Assembly (NCBI GenBank): GCA_036023115.1 | Contig: JAYKKT010000064.1 | Span: forward strand, 3,029,501 to 3,093,500 | Direction: 5' to 3' | DNA from: Brasenia schreberi | Taxonomy: Eukaryota > Streptophyta > Magnoliopsida > Nymphaeales > Cabombaceae | DNA: 64,000 nucleotides | Shown: positions 53,559 to 64,000 of the stretch, one piece after another | How positions within the stretch are numbered: the first letter of the stretch is position 1 | Layout: each line of letters starts with the position of its first letter | The notes under the pieces: generated by a model | What the model was told of the DNA's origin: nothing | Seen by the model: only the letters and a program-made list of their open reading frames with translations | Databases searched by the model: none | Program-made: the position numbers and the translations under genes

Positions 53559-53752
53559 GGGGGGAAGGGGGAAGAGAACTCCTATATCCATAATGTCTTT
53601 GGGTATATAATAATGCATAAACATCTTCACTATTGAAACGGTAATAAAAATAATTTAAGTCTCTACCATTATTATCTGAAAGATTGAATGACGAAAATGT
53701 TATACTTAAAGATATTGTGTATTTAGGATGTCTTCTCTCTTTCTATATATAT
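53527..53752. mobile_element. MITE with SSR-type terminal inverted repeats
   Basis: This is a ~226-bp element. The left end is (TA)n(GA)n plus a G-rich patch, then AACTCCTATATCCATAATGT, CTTTGGGTAT. The right end, on the opposite strand, is TATATATAGAAAGAGAGAAG, then ACATCCTAAATACACAATAT, CTTTAAGTAT. The arms pair for roughly 60 bp. No ORF. The interior word TCTCTACCATTATTATC links it to other copies nearby. Confidence 0.75.
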
Positions 53753-53929
53753 TCATGCTCAAATCCACTTAAACATTTACAATATTTGATTTACGTGTAC
53801 TCTTCATAATTTGTATTTAATGCATCATTAAAGGTTTTTTACTTTATTATTACAACCGATCATCCCAAAGATTGTACTAAAGTGAATTTGAGTACGGATG
53901 GGGTGTGCGCATGAACTACACATGTATGT

Positions 53930-54235
53930 GTATATATATAAGGTAGTGGTAAATGCATAATAGTTTTGACCATATAATCTTGGGTAACCATCTTCACATT
54001 TGATTTTTTAGATGAATGATTGAGGTGATAAAACAAAATTCATTTAGTGCATATTATGTATTAAATACAAAGACTTTAGTGTATATTGTCCATTAAATAC
54101 AAAGAATAAAATACAATAATACTTTTTATTTAAATCTTTACTATTGATCATGATAATGTAATGGTAAAAATTTTCTATACAAGGTTAACATAATTGAAAG
54201 ACATTATGTATTTAGCACTAGCTTCATATATGAAT
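53930..54235. mobile_element. Related MITE-like element
   Basis: The left region TATATATAAGGTAGTGGTAA, ATGCATAATAGT corresponds to the right region on the opposite strand, ATATATGAAGCTAGTGCTAA, ATACATAATGTC. The inverted ends are imperfect. Internal TTAAATACAAAG occurs in the 43.5-kb element too. Confidence 0.6.
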
Positions 54236-55746
54236 ATTACATATGTCTGTGTGATGAAACTTGAAAGATTTTATTATTGTTAGTGGTGAAAATTATCCAA
54301 GACATCTCAAATGAGAATAAACATGTGAAACAATGATGAATTTAATTAGAAAAGCCCACGGAGAACAAAGAACAAATTTGGAACAAAGAAATTAGTTAAT
54401 CATGAAGTTTTATCTATGCAGAATGTATATGTATTTGGATCCGCTGCTTAAAAAACATTTGCGTTTGCCACGTACCTCAAAGCACATCAATCCTTAGAAG
54501 ATAGAAACTGTGAAGTTTGACCACCGTGAATCAAAGTTCTATTGATAGGGAATAATCCCAAGTTATCTGTGATAAAAGATAACAGAATCAAGTTGATCGC
54601 CATCACAAACTCGGGATCCTATTACCATTTTTTCCTAAAGATGAGGGATTCGATTATCAATTTTGGCTTGCCTTGTGTTAAGAGGCAACTCTTTTCCGAT
54701 ATAGGGCAACCTCATAAGCTAAGAAGGAGCTGTGCTTCTTCTTTGACCTTTGAGTTGATGGTTGATTCAGTTCAAACAGAAATTGAACTTTGTGTTCAAT
54801 GTACCTTGCTACTGCAACATGGATGCCTTGTTTATTCTGAATTATATTATGGTTGCAACCTCTGCTCGAGCTTCCCCACTTTGTCTATGGCCACATGAAA
54901 ATTTAATGATAAGACAATGTGCTTCAATTATCATCAGGCTTATGCATAGAAAATCGATGACAAACCCCAGAGAGAGAGGGGGGGTCACTGGTTGCATGTG
55001 ATCAACAATAGACGCTGATTGAAATTACAATCAGTTGTACTTTTCTGCAGATGAAATTTTTCTGGAAATATAGACAGTAAGCGATCATTTTATGACGAGG
55101 AACGTCTTGGAGTTGAAGCCCGAGTGGAGACGATAGGACTGTCGCTTACGTACCCCTCCAGATTAGAACGCCACTACATGCGGAAGCTCTTGATAAGGAG
55201 TTGAGGCTAGACCTGGAAAGATTAGGTCTAACATGATAGCTAAATCATCTCAGTTCACAAGTTATAATGTTCTGTATTTGCTAAAAATCCATTAATGCTG
55301 TCGAGAGAGAGAGAGATGCATGAAAGCAGTGGGGAACCCACTCTCATGGAACGCTGAACAGAGCAACCCTACTGACCCACCAACAACAACCGGCTGCCGG
55401 CAGGTAATCTCTCTCTGCTTTTCCTTCTTGAATCTTGTTAAAGGTAGATTCAGTAATATAATGGGAATAAGATGGAACGTTGATTATCTTGATTTGATAC
55501 ACTCCATAAAAAACAATACTTCAAAAAGCAAAATGAGTAAAGAGTACGTCGGTGGCCACTCAAGTGCCCCACCCAAAATAATATTTTAAGTCCGGCGCTG
55601 CATGAAAAGCAGCTTGGTTTGATCATGGCCAATCATACAAATTAATGAAGATCATGTCATCCAACTTAATGGAGACCAAATATCCCACACAAAAAAAAGT
55701 CCAACTTCGTAAAGTTAATGGCCGACTCTCTCTATCTGGGAGACAA
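54236..55746. other. Spacer, no gene supported
   Basis: Moderate-length frames at about 54,542-54,898 and 55,320-55,400 have no recognisable domain. The latter ends in a donor-like CGGCAG|GTAATC, but no partner exon was found. I make no gene call. Confidence 0.45.
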
Positions 55747-55887
55747 ATTGATCATGCTAGGTTAAGGATTTAATCATTTAGATCTATCAAGCATGGGTTG
55801 AAATCAAGTGAACACGAATTGATCATTACAGGTTGAGGATCTTGTCATATAGAACTATCAAGCATGGGTTGAAATGAGGGGGATCTT
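55747..55887. repeat. Two tandem 71-bp units
   Basis: ATTGATCAT, AGGTTAAGGAT / AGGTTGAGGAT and CTATCAAGCATGGGTTGAAA recur with a 71-bp period, starting at 55,747 and 55,818. Copies are diverged in the middle. Confidence 0.85.
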
Positions 55888-56170
55888 TAGTATAGATTCA
55901 TGAAAAGTCTAATATGTTTGTTATGTTATATATTTTTCAATATTATTTGAAAATCTCAACTATTAATTTATTGAGTTTAAAAACAACAAAAAGTAAAAAG
56001 TATATATGTACTTTTTTTTGTGATGTACTTAATTCCCATTGCTTTTGAATCAATTATGTAGACTATTAATTTTCAAACACGAGCAAAGCATATTGGATTC
56101 AGTGTAATATGTACTTTTCATGGGATGGTTTAAATAAGAATATGACAATCATGTAACGTGCATATTAGAC

Positions 56171-56210
56171 TATAGAGAGAGAGTGGGGGGGGGGGGCGCG
56201 GGGGGGGGGT
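56171..56210. repeat. GA tract followed by G-rich run
   Basis: TATAGAGAGAGAGTG is followed by about 30 bases that are nearly all G with one GCGCG interruption. The combination TATAGAGAGAG plus G-run also occurs at the left end of the MITE at 53,527. Confidence 0.9.
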
Positions 56211-56479
56211 TGTTAGTCTGTGCTCAATCCTCTACAAACATTCTTTGTTATCATTCGATCATTACCATCAATAATAGAGATTTGAATCTCGAAAAACAAG
56301 TGTACCATTGTATAGTTATACTTTTTGCACTCACCTTTAATGCTCAATGATACAATTTACTTTTCCATTTTGAATCTAAGTTGTTGATTGTTGCAAGCGA
56401 ATGGTGGAAATGTTTGAGGAGATTTAATCATGAATTTAACAAATACCATTGTTTTTTTCTCTAAATATATTGGGAGTCT

Positions 56480-56771
56480 TAGGTGTATAATATACTTGCA
56501 TAATCTTACACAAAGACTTTCACTATTCAATCTTTGAGATCAACAACAACAACAACTAAGCCTTTTCTGTCGGCTACATGGGTTCTTTGTTTCCACAGAT
56601 CCCTATCGTATGCCATGTTAGCAATTAGCTCACAATAAGCTAGATCATTCTTCATTGTTTCCTTCCAAATTTTTTTGAGATCAATCATAAAAATTTGAAT
56701 TAAAAGCACCATTATAGAAAGTAATTTAAATGTCAAACATCGAAGATATTTGTATAGATTATGCACTTTAG

Positions 56772-56836
<65 letters not shown>
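56480..56836. mobile_element. MITE-like element interrupted by an RTE fragment
   Basis: Words CATAATCTTACACAAAG, CACTATTCAATCTTTGAGA, then after the insertion AATTTGAATTAAAAGCACCA and AAAGTAATTTAAATGTC match the order in the 43.5-kb element. The right end is a 60-bp TA run (56,776-56,836). The RTE fragment splits the GAGATCAA word. Left boundary is approximate. Confidence 0.55.
56544..56673 (-). mobile_element. RTE LINE 3'-end fragment nested in a MITE
   Basis: Reading the minus strand, AACAATGAAGAATGATCTAG, GCTAACATGGCATACGATAG, GGGATCTGTGGAAACAAAG, an altered GTAGCCGACAGAAAAGGC and a TTG tail are present. TTTGAGATCAA flanks it on both sides (56,533-56,543 and 56,674-56,684), a target-site duplication of at least 11 bp. 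Confidence 0.92.
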
Positions 56837-56838
<2 letters not shown>

Positions 56839-56976
56839 GTGTTTGTGTTTCATCCTTCTTAAAATATAACACATGGTAAGCCTGAAGAGGAAGGACTTGG
56901 GGTGCTAAAATGTAAAAATATAATTTATTAAATTTGGTGGCTGCAGCAAAATTGATCTCTTTTATGGATCACATTA

Positions 56977-57209
<233 letters not shown>

Positions 57210-57367
57210 GAGCAAAGGGGCAAAGGGGTTGGCATTCATTTTAGTGCGGGAGATTGAAGCAAAGCAAGTGGTCTTGGGGGTAAGAGTTAATGGAGGAGAA
57301 GCAGCATCAAGCGATGTGATGGCCTATTTCAATGTTGATGGTGTGTGCGTGGTTGTGCGTGACAACA

Positions 57368-57499
57368 ACAATAAAGAATGATCTAGTTTATTGGGAGTTA
57401 ACTGCTAACATGGCACACGATAGGGATCTGTGGAAACAAAGAATCCATGTAGCCGACCCCGTCTAGTATGGGAAAAGGCTTAGTTGTTGTTGTTGTTGT
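57368..57499 (+). mobile_element. RTE LINE 3'-end fragment
   Basis: AATAAAGAATGATCTAGTTT, GGGAGTTAACTGCTAACATG, GTAGCCGACCCCGTC, GGGAAAAGGCTTAG and (TTG)n are all present in order. About 132 bp. It is preceded by GACAACAACA. No clear target-site duplication was found. Confidence 0.92.
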
Positions 57500-57926
57500 A
57501 TGATTAACCAACACCCACATCTCCACACAGTTGAGAGAGAGATGCAGTTAAACATAATCGAGAGTCCGAGCCAGCCATCAAATTTTATGCTGCGAGTTGA
57601 TCAACCACGTGTGTGGCGTTCGATTCTTCATAATTCTCATGTACCAACTTCAACATAGTTTGACAGGATGTGTCCCTTCACCACCATCAAGACTACGGAT
57701 AGAACCAGAACTCGATTAATTAATTGTACCTTCTGGCTTGGTAGAATAGCCTTGTGCCAGACCTCATTAAAGCATACATAAGCATTCTGAGCCCTCTCTT
57801 TACCGAAAGAGAAGATGTCAACAATTGCACCTCATTAGCATCAGTCCCTTTCCCCATTACAATAATAGTACGAGAAAACTTATTCATATCTATAAATTCT
57901 TCCTAACTACTTTTCCAATATATGTT

Positions 57927-57967
<41 letters not shown>

Positions 57968-59585
57968 GGAGAGGAAGTAAAATAAATCACATTAACATAT
58001 CGTACAGATGAAACCTATATATATAGATTGCAGTGAATTAAGAAGAGAGAATTCAAGTGACGTTCTTAACTCAAATTCTCAACCTTGGGCTATACTTTAC
58101 AATTATCTAGGATGAATTCTTGAGTTTCATTGGCTTCAAGATTTCTTCTCTTTAAGTGAATTTTCGAGAAATTATGCGAACATACCTTCAATATTTTCTA
58201 AGTGAGAATTCTCTTAACATTCTGAGGATAGACAATACGGTCGCAAATCATTGGTTTATGTCTTCGATCGTGATGCATTATATTCTGAAACAGAATGTTG
58301 GTTTCAGGTCATCGGAGATGCATTTTACAGAGCAATCTGTGTTACACGTATTGCTCAAAACAAAGGGGGAAGACAAAGAAAAGGGTAGAAATTAGTCTTG
58401 TGAGTTTGTACCAAGTTCAATAAATATCGTGCCACCCAAAAGTATCGATACATTTAACCTCCTCTCCTACCCTCTGCCATCACCCTTCCCCCACAATGTC
58501 TAGTCCTTTGGAATATCCAAATAATACTGGACTCAAGCAGCAGTAACCGAAGTTTGAGCTTTGATGCTTAAGTAAAAAGGATTTGGCTTGTGATGAGCGT
58601 TACGTTTCTTACAAGAAGACTGCAACTGTATGTGTGTGGAATTGTTGAACTCTTCCGCAAGAAACATGGTAATGTACAAAAGCCTTCAAGGCATAAGTTA
58701 CACTAACCTTTAAACTTATTCGTGCTTTTGATGTGAAATGACCGACTCCAAAGGTTATCGGTGAATTCTTACACCCCTTGACTCGCCTTGTATTTCTTGA
58801 CTCGCCTTGTATTTAGCATATTGAAGTCCTAGACATATGCGTACTAGTACGATGGATTTCTTCAATTCTTAATTGCACGATTAAGAATTGTAGTAGGTTT
58901 TCTCAAAACAAATGAAAAGCAAGAAAAGGCTAGTGGAGAACTGAAGGATAATCCATGCCTCTATTTATAGGGTACGGGTACATCTTTCTAATCATGCCCG
59001 ATGCCCGATAGAGGTTTCATTTAATATCTCAGAAAAACCGAAGTGAACTTATTTAATTCCTATATATTTTGAGATAAATTCATAACCAAATACATCCCTT
59101 TTTATAAAAGATGTAAAGGACATGTAAGCAGATTATGTGGCTCCATATAATCTACTCATTAAACAAGTATGGTTCACACATTACGCAGGTTTTGTGACCT
59201 AATATAGTCCACACACTATTTAGTAATCCAACTTTATTTTGAAAATCATCTAAAACAGAGAAAGATCACAATATTGTATATGCTAGAGACGTATGGGAAT
59301 CACAATACTATATCATATGGTGAGAGACGGATAAAACTTATGAAAAACAAAGAGAGATGCCTCACCCGATAAAGTTGCTATAGTTAAACAACTAACACAA
59401 CACACATCTACCAACCCCATGTATGCTTTTCTTTTCTTTTTCCCTTTTTGAGTCTACAGGGGCATAGGCCGGAAGCAGGAACTGCTAGAAGCCCCTTGGA
59501 GAAAGATATACCCAACAATCAGCAAGATATATCCGATTGATCGAATGTGGGGTTGACTCCCAAACATGTAGCCCTACTAGAAAAG
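57500..59585. other. Spacer, nothing recognised
   Basis: A (TA)n(GA)n compound microsatellite occurs at about 57,929-57,968. A short direct duplication CTTGACTCGCCTTGTATTT sits at 58,778-58,815. No conserved coding frame was seen on either strand. Confidence 0.5.
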
Positions 59586-59830
59586 CCAAACCAAGTTGGC
59601 CAACGCATCAGAACACCCAATTATTTCCTTCTCGTAATGTATGACTAAATCGCACTAGTCAAGGCCTCTGTAGAAGCGAATGAATTCTTCTGATCACAGG
59701 TTTGAGATTTTGCTTGTGAAAATATGATTCGAGGCTTCAAACATGTTGAGCACGCATTGCCAATCTACTTCTATAATAATCTTTTGATATCCCAAATGCC
59801 AGCCAAGTTCTAGCTCAGTTGTGCTCCAGC
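59586..59830 (-). pseudogene. Decayed RNase H-like domain (LINE-type)
   Basis: Minus-strand translation gives TELELGWHLGYQKIIIEVDW, then, after two in-frame stops, HYEKEIIGCSDALANLVW. This follows the RNase H (RVT_3) pattern of plant LINE-derived proteins: the AExxAL...LGY...IEVD motif and the N..ADALAN motif. It has no flanking reverse transcriptase. It is a fossil fragment of a different element class than the RTE copies, which lack RNase H. Confidence 0.62.
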
Positions 59831-61145
59831 AAGACTCCAAGCATGTTTTGAACTGCAATATTCTTTGAAGCTAAAGGCATTAATGTTATCTGGATTCTTG
59901 GTAATAGACAGTGACAAACCTTTCTTATTTAATAGCTGTTATCTTAGAAACGCCTTTTAGTTTCTAGACCTGCAACTTTTGATAATGACGATTGAAATCA
60001 AAAAGAAAATTTCTTATTCAGCTTCTCATGAAAAGTTGAGACCTGGTTCTCATGGGAAATTCTCTCAGATCAAGCAAACACAAACAGCAGACATTCATCA
60101 GACCAACATATACTATTAAATCAAGCAAAGGTAGAAAATGAACTCCAATTACAGCCCGCCACAGTTTGATTTCATGAGCCATGATGAAGACAGGTGAGGG
60201 GAGTTCACATGAATCCATTTTTCCTGATAATCTGAAGTGTGCATTTGTTTTCATAGCAAACAAACCCTTAGGGGGTATCTGCTACAATTATGTTTTCTAC
60301 TGGATTTTCATATGGGATATGAAAACTCTGCCCTAGTTAAAAACCCACAATCAGAACAAGATAAAAATGCACCATCGATCAATGTAAAGCTTTTAACATC
60401 TTTGATTATCATGGGAGGTGAGATAGATTTAGCTGCAAACCTGGAGATCTAAAACCCTGAGGATATCAACCTCACCACCAGCACAGCTAGCAAGCAATAA
60501 CTTGCCTGGCTAGCAGATCGACTCAAGAGTTGTCATGAGTGGATAGCAATAACTTGCCTCTCCATTGTGCCAATATAAAACCAGCCACCTATGCCTATCG
60601 TGGGCATTAACTTGAGCAACAGGACAGCGCAAGAACAGCGATTAGGTTTCCGTAGCAGAAACATAACTAATCACAATGACACAAATCATGAGATAGAACT
60701 TAAAAAAGATAAGATTAATTAGTTTATGCTAAAGGACAGCAATTAAAATTTTCAGGTCATCATCTTCTCAATACCAATATTTGGAAAATGCACGGAAATG
60801 GGAACAAGCAACTCGTGAACTTTTAACAAGAAAGTGGATTTATATTAATGCACCAAACTCCACATAAACTCAGACGACACTACTTGCAGTCTTTCTCTGT
60901 CATTTGAAGCATCAAGAAACCAAAAGAACCAGTTAATTAAAATGCTGAAAGCCGTACCTTGGGAAGCATTGAATAAGGTTGAAACCCTGTAACTTTATAT
61001 TCCTCTAAATTCAATCTTCATTTTGTCAAGCCACCTTAGGAAGTCCTGTCACAAGCACCAAGCTCAAACTATATACCATGACTACCGTGCCATTGTAACT
61101 AGATACAAACTTCCCACAAGTACATTTACATCCAGTCATGTGGAA
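59831..61145. other. Spacer and probable reticulon 3'UTR
   Basis: The right-hand few hundred bases probably carry the 3'UTR of the minus-strand reticulon gene. Around 60,508-60,545, TGGCTAGCAGATCGACTCAA resembles the SINE-like word at 30,930. Nothing else was recognised. Confidence 0.45.
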
Positions 61146-64000
61146 TCATGAATCTTTGTGCTTGGAGAGGGTCCTTGGTAATCGACTGATAATATTTTCA
61201 TCCACTTTTCTATAATGCCTTGAGAACTCTTTATGGACAACTCCAGCATATCTGTCGACACGCTCTTCATACTTACTGTACAATGCGGGAACTGTGACTG
61301 CAAATATAGTTCCTGCAATATATCAAAGCGGTTAAATGTATCAGTTCAAGAGCTTCTTAAAGCACAAATCTTATGCCATGAAGCATCAAGCACAATATCG
61401 TGAGGCAAGGTGCATATACATTTCAGTTGATGCCAACAAGGTAAACGCATACATAACATGTGCTAATTGGCCTCACTGACACCAAACAAATAAATGCAAC
61501 ATGACAATGATGCATACGTCGTGCAACTCCCACGTTTCTTCTCACCTTGAGAGGTTTCATGTGTCCCCTAGAGAGGTTTCTGAAGACTACCAGCCCCAAT
61601 ACTCTATAGATAGGGTGAGGTACCCAAAGCATGTTAAGCTGGTCCATTTAATATGGATCCTAAGTTTTCAGGACAAAACCATTCAAGTACCGATAAAATT
61701 TCATGGATGTTCATACTAAAAACAAAACGACGATAAAGAAAATATAGATAAACCATGCTATACCAAATTGATAAGCTTCTGATGACAAGCTATAGAAATA
61801 CTAGAGAAATCCCACATGAACAGTTACAAAAGTATCCCTCATGCTCACACACGCAAAAAAAAAAACTGAACTGATGAGTCAAAGACTCAAAGTTGATGGG
61901 CTTCACAATAACGCTGTCATCTATGCACCAAGATAATGATGCTACATCCATCCCATCTAGAGGGACATGGAAAATTATCCTATCCTGATCCACACTTAAA
62001 TCCTTCCCTTTCTCTATTGATGACTGAACTGGGGGGTAGCTGCAAATCAGAATTGGAATGTAGATAGACCTGTCTTGTAAGATAATTACACACTACGAGC
62101 ACATGTTTCCTTTTTCTTTATGAAGAAGAAGTAAAATCTTCAGTATCACAAGACATATTTTATACACAGAAGCAGATTAACGGGATTCTACTTCTTATAT
62201 TTTGCCTGAAATTTCATCAATAAATACAAAGATAAACAGGTGGCACTGTTTTCTGAAAGAAGATCATGCAAATCTAGAGAAAACTGCATGAACAAAAGAA
62301 GGAATTACAGATGAATGGAATTTGCTTACCAATATATGCTACTGTAAAGAAAGAAAAAAAGCCACCAATGATTGACAGTAGCCACAGGCAGAACACCACC
62401 TGTTAGACAGTAAATATATAACAAGGATGTTAGAGTTTGTGCATCTAAAAAAAAATTTAATATCGAATTCGAGAATACATTATTATCACTTATCACCTTG
62501 AAAAACGTTCTGAAGTCCTTCCCCAGGGTAATGTCATGGGCCATCACACACATGTAGTTGACTTTGACACGGAGAAAAGAAGCAGCACTATTTACCATTT
62601 CTTCCGACAAGACCAATTCAGGCAGTGGCTGGAGTTGTCTACCAGGGAAAATTTGATAAGACAAAGGACCATATATCATAACTCAGTATAGAACACAAAT
62701 AAAGATATCAACGTCAAGGCCTTACTTGTTCAAAATAACAGCACTATTCGCTCGGATAAACAGGACTACAACTAGAATCAACAGAACATCAGAAGAAACT
62801 GATACGAATGATAGCTCTGCACACTCGAAAAGGATCCAAGCAATCGTAGCTGCCAATACAATTGCAATTGATACTCGCCTTCGTTTCCACAATATGAGAT
62901 CTGCAGATGAAATACACAAGGACAGAAAGTGCAATCTAAAGCAGTTTCACCAACAAACAAGAAAAAATCAAAATAGATAAGATTGAGAAAACTTAGACAC
63001 GTTGAACTTTTGACTTTCAAAGATTTATCCCAGGATTCAGCTTCCAAGAAGAATGTTTAGTCAAATACTCAACACAAAAGTGTAGGATCAGACCACTGTG
63101 CACAACCGTCGCTTTCTTGAAAATCAGAAAATTTATCTGGATGACAATGCCAAGAATCCTATGGATGAAGACCCAAAAGGTCAAACTGGAAAACAAAACC
63201 CACAAGATAATTTTGTCACTTTAGATACGAAAGTTTACTGAATAAGAGAAAGGAAAAAGGTGGCGGCTTCCCCTACACTTGGTTCAGCTGAAAGCGTCAA
63301 ATGAACTGTACCATCGCATTTATGCTGTCAAAGGATGGTGTAGGAAAGGGCAACAAAAGTGAAAGTTTCTTCTTATTCCTCACAGAGATAATGAATTCTT
63401 CCTCTTTTTTGCATTGCAAGTTTTCATCGTCAAGGATAACTTGACGTGACTCTTGCAGCCCCTGCAATTGAACAGTCATTTCACAAAATCTTTCACTCAC
63501 TGAATCAGCATTTCTCAGCATTCTCTTCCACGTTATAATCTCGTTGCTCTGGCACAAAATGTATTTTGTCATACAACATATGAATATGAATCAATCACCA
63601 CTACATCAAGTCTTTTCTCGTTTTTTTTTTTTATGAGAGAAGGGGCAGCATTCAGAAAAAGAATATGGAAAAGGAGAATAACAAATGTCAGATGCAGAAA
63701 AGGTGGGGTTGGAACAAGGTCCAAGACGAAGTTCTAAGAACTTAAAACATACGGAACCACCACATCAAGCAGCTAAGCAGCATATACATCATAGAAAGTT
63801 TACATATAGAAGCGAGAAATTCTTCATAAGCCCGAAAAGGAAATTCATCAAAGCAACAAGAGACAGATCAATGCCCACAAATCGACAAAGATGCAATAGA
63901 AATTCCTATTTTTGTACCTTTACCACCACCCACAATCTCACGAATGGATCGTTGTCGATTGAACAATCGGTAACTTCCCGCAGACGACGAGTTGTTGCCA
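61146..64000 (-). CDS. Reticulon-like protein, RTNLB22/23 type (5' partial)
   Basis: Reticulons are hairpin-inserting ER membrane proteins that shape tubules. Exons read downward: 63918 to the window edge, 62726-62900, 62497-62638, 62330-62399 and 61146-61312, all GT-AG and in frame for 211 visible residues plus stop. Exon 1 gives [11 protein letters not shown], joined to [20 protein letters not shown]. Two long hydrophobic hairpins follow: [14 protein letters not shown] with [18 protein letters not shown], then [20 protein letters not shown] with [15 protein letters not shown]. Between them is [20 protein letters not shown] and [15 protein letters not shown]. After them come [12 protein letters not shown] and a short charged tail ending HKDS. 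There is no ATG in the visible exon 1, so the start lies past position 64,000. The long open frame at 63,297-63,572 lies inside intron 1 and is not coding. Confidence 0.9.

Noticed and set aside
54542..54898. Plus-strand 118-codon frame
   Set aside because: No family motif, no splice partners, and codon use like the surrounding spacer.
55320..55400. Short ATG-to-donor segment that could be a first exon
   Set aside because: A good donor follows, but no second exon or known protein family could be recognised.
63297..63572. Minus-strand 91-codon frame with coiled-coil-like composition
   Set aside because: It lies inside intron 1 of the reticulon gene. Exon 1 at the window edge joins in frame directly to 62,900, leaving no place for it.

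Overview
This window is nuclear DNA from a flowering plant. Genes are split by short GT-AG introns with AT-rich interiors. The gene set is plant-specific in type: alkaline/neutral invertase, sn-2 GPAT, a reticulon of the RTNLB22/23 type, an Agenet/ENT protein and a pectinesterase relic. The spacers hold plant repeats: RTE-clade LINEs with TTG tails, a Ty3/gypsy gag relic, tRNA-like SINE fragments, MITE-like elements and very long CT/TA microsatellites. I cannot name the species. There is no prokaryotic operon, CRISPR array or phage.

Layout. 1-6.9 kb: gene-poor, simple-sequence-rich DNA around a truncated pectinesterase pseudogene (5.29-5.79 kb). 6.97-14.0 kb (-): a six-exon alkaline/neutral invertase (GH100) with a predicted 705-aa protein; its fourth intron carries a 5'-truncated RTE LINE with a perfect 17-bp target-site duplication. 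16.2-17.6 kb (+): a five-exon INSIG-family membrane protein with a GC-AG first intron. 17.6-21.9 kb: spacer with a foldback element. 21.96-22.18 kb (+): intronless UBL5/Hub1. 25.3-29.3 kb (-): a two-exon Agenet plus ENT chromatin-reader type gene. 32.0-33.1 kb (-): APC11, the RING subunit of the anaphase-promoting complex, with a probable 5'UTR exon near 35.3 kb and an intron 1 that looks like a minor-spliceosome (U12-type) intron. 35.6-47 kb: repeat-dense, with a hAT-like element containing three ~300-bp tandem units, a nearly complete RTE LINE with an 18-bp target-site duplication, an inverted gypsy gag relic, and several SSR-ended MITEs. 48.3-50.9 kb (-): a two-exon GPAT of the GPAT1-3 type. 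51-61 kb: repeats only, including a MITE cluster, nested RTE 3' ends, a 44-bp perfect inverted repeat and a decayed RNase H domain. 61.1 kb to the right edge (-): a reticulon-like gene whose start codon lies beyond the window.

The genes do not form a pathway. They are independent housekeeping loci: sugar hydrolysis, ER membrane proteins, splicing-related UBL5, cell-cycle ubiquitination and lipid assembly. I found no convincing undescribed gene system. The parts most worth following up are the APC11 intron 1 boundary, the MITE/foldback families whose arms contain or flank compound CT/TA microsatellites, the 44-bp perfect inverted repeat, and the gag relic with its zinc knuckle on the opposite strand. 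Exon boundaries were placed by eye from conserved protein sequence and splice dinucleotides. Repeat classes were assigned from motifs, not database searches.
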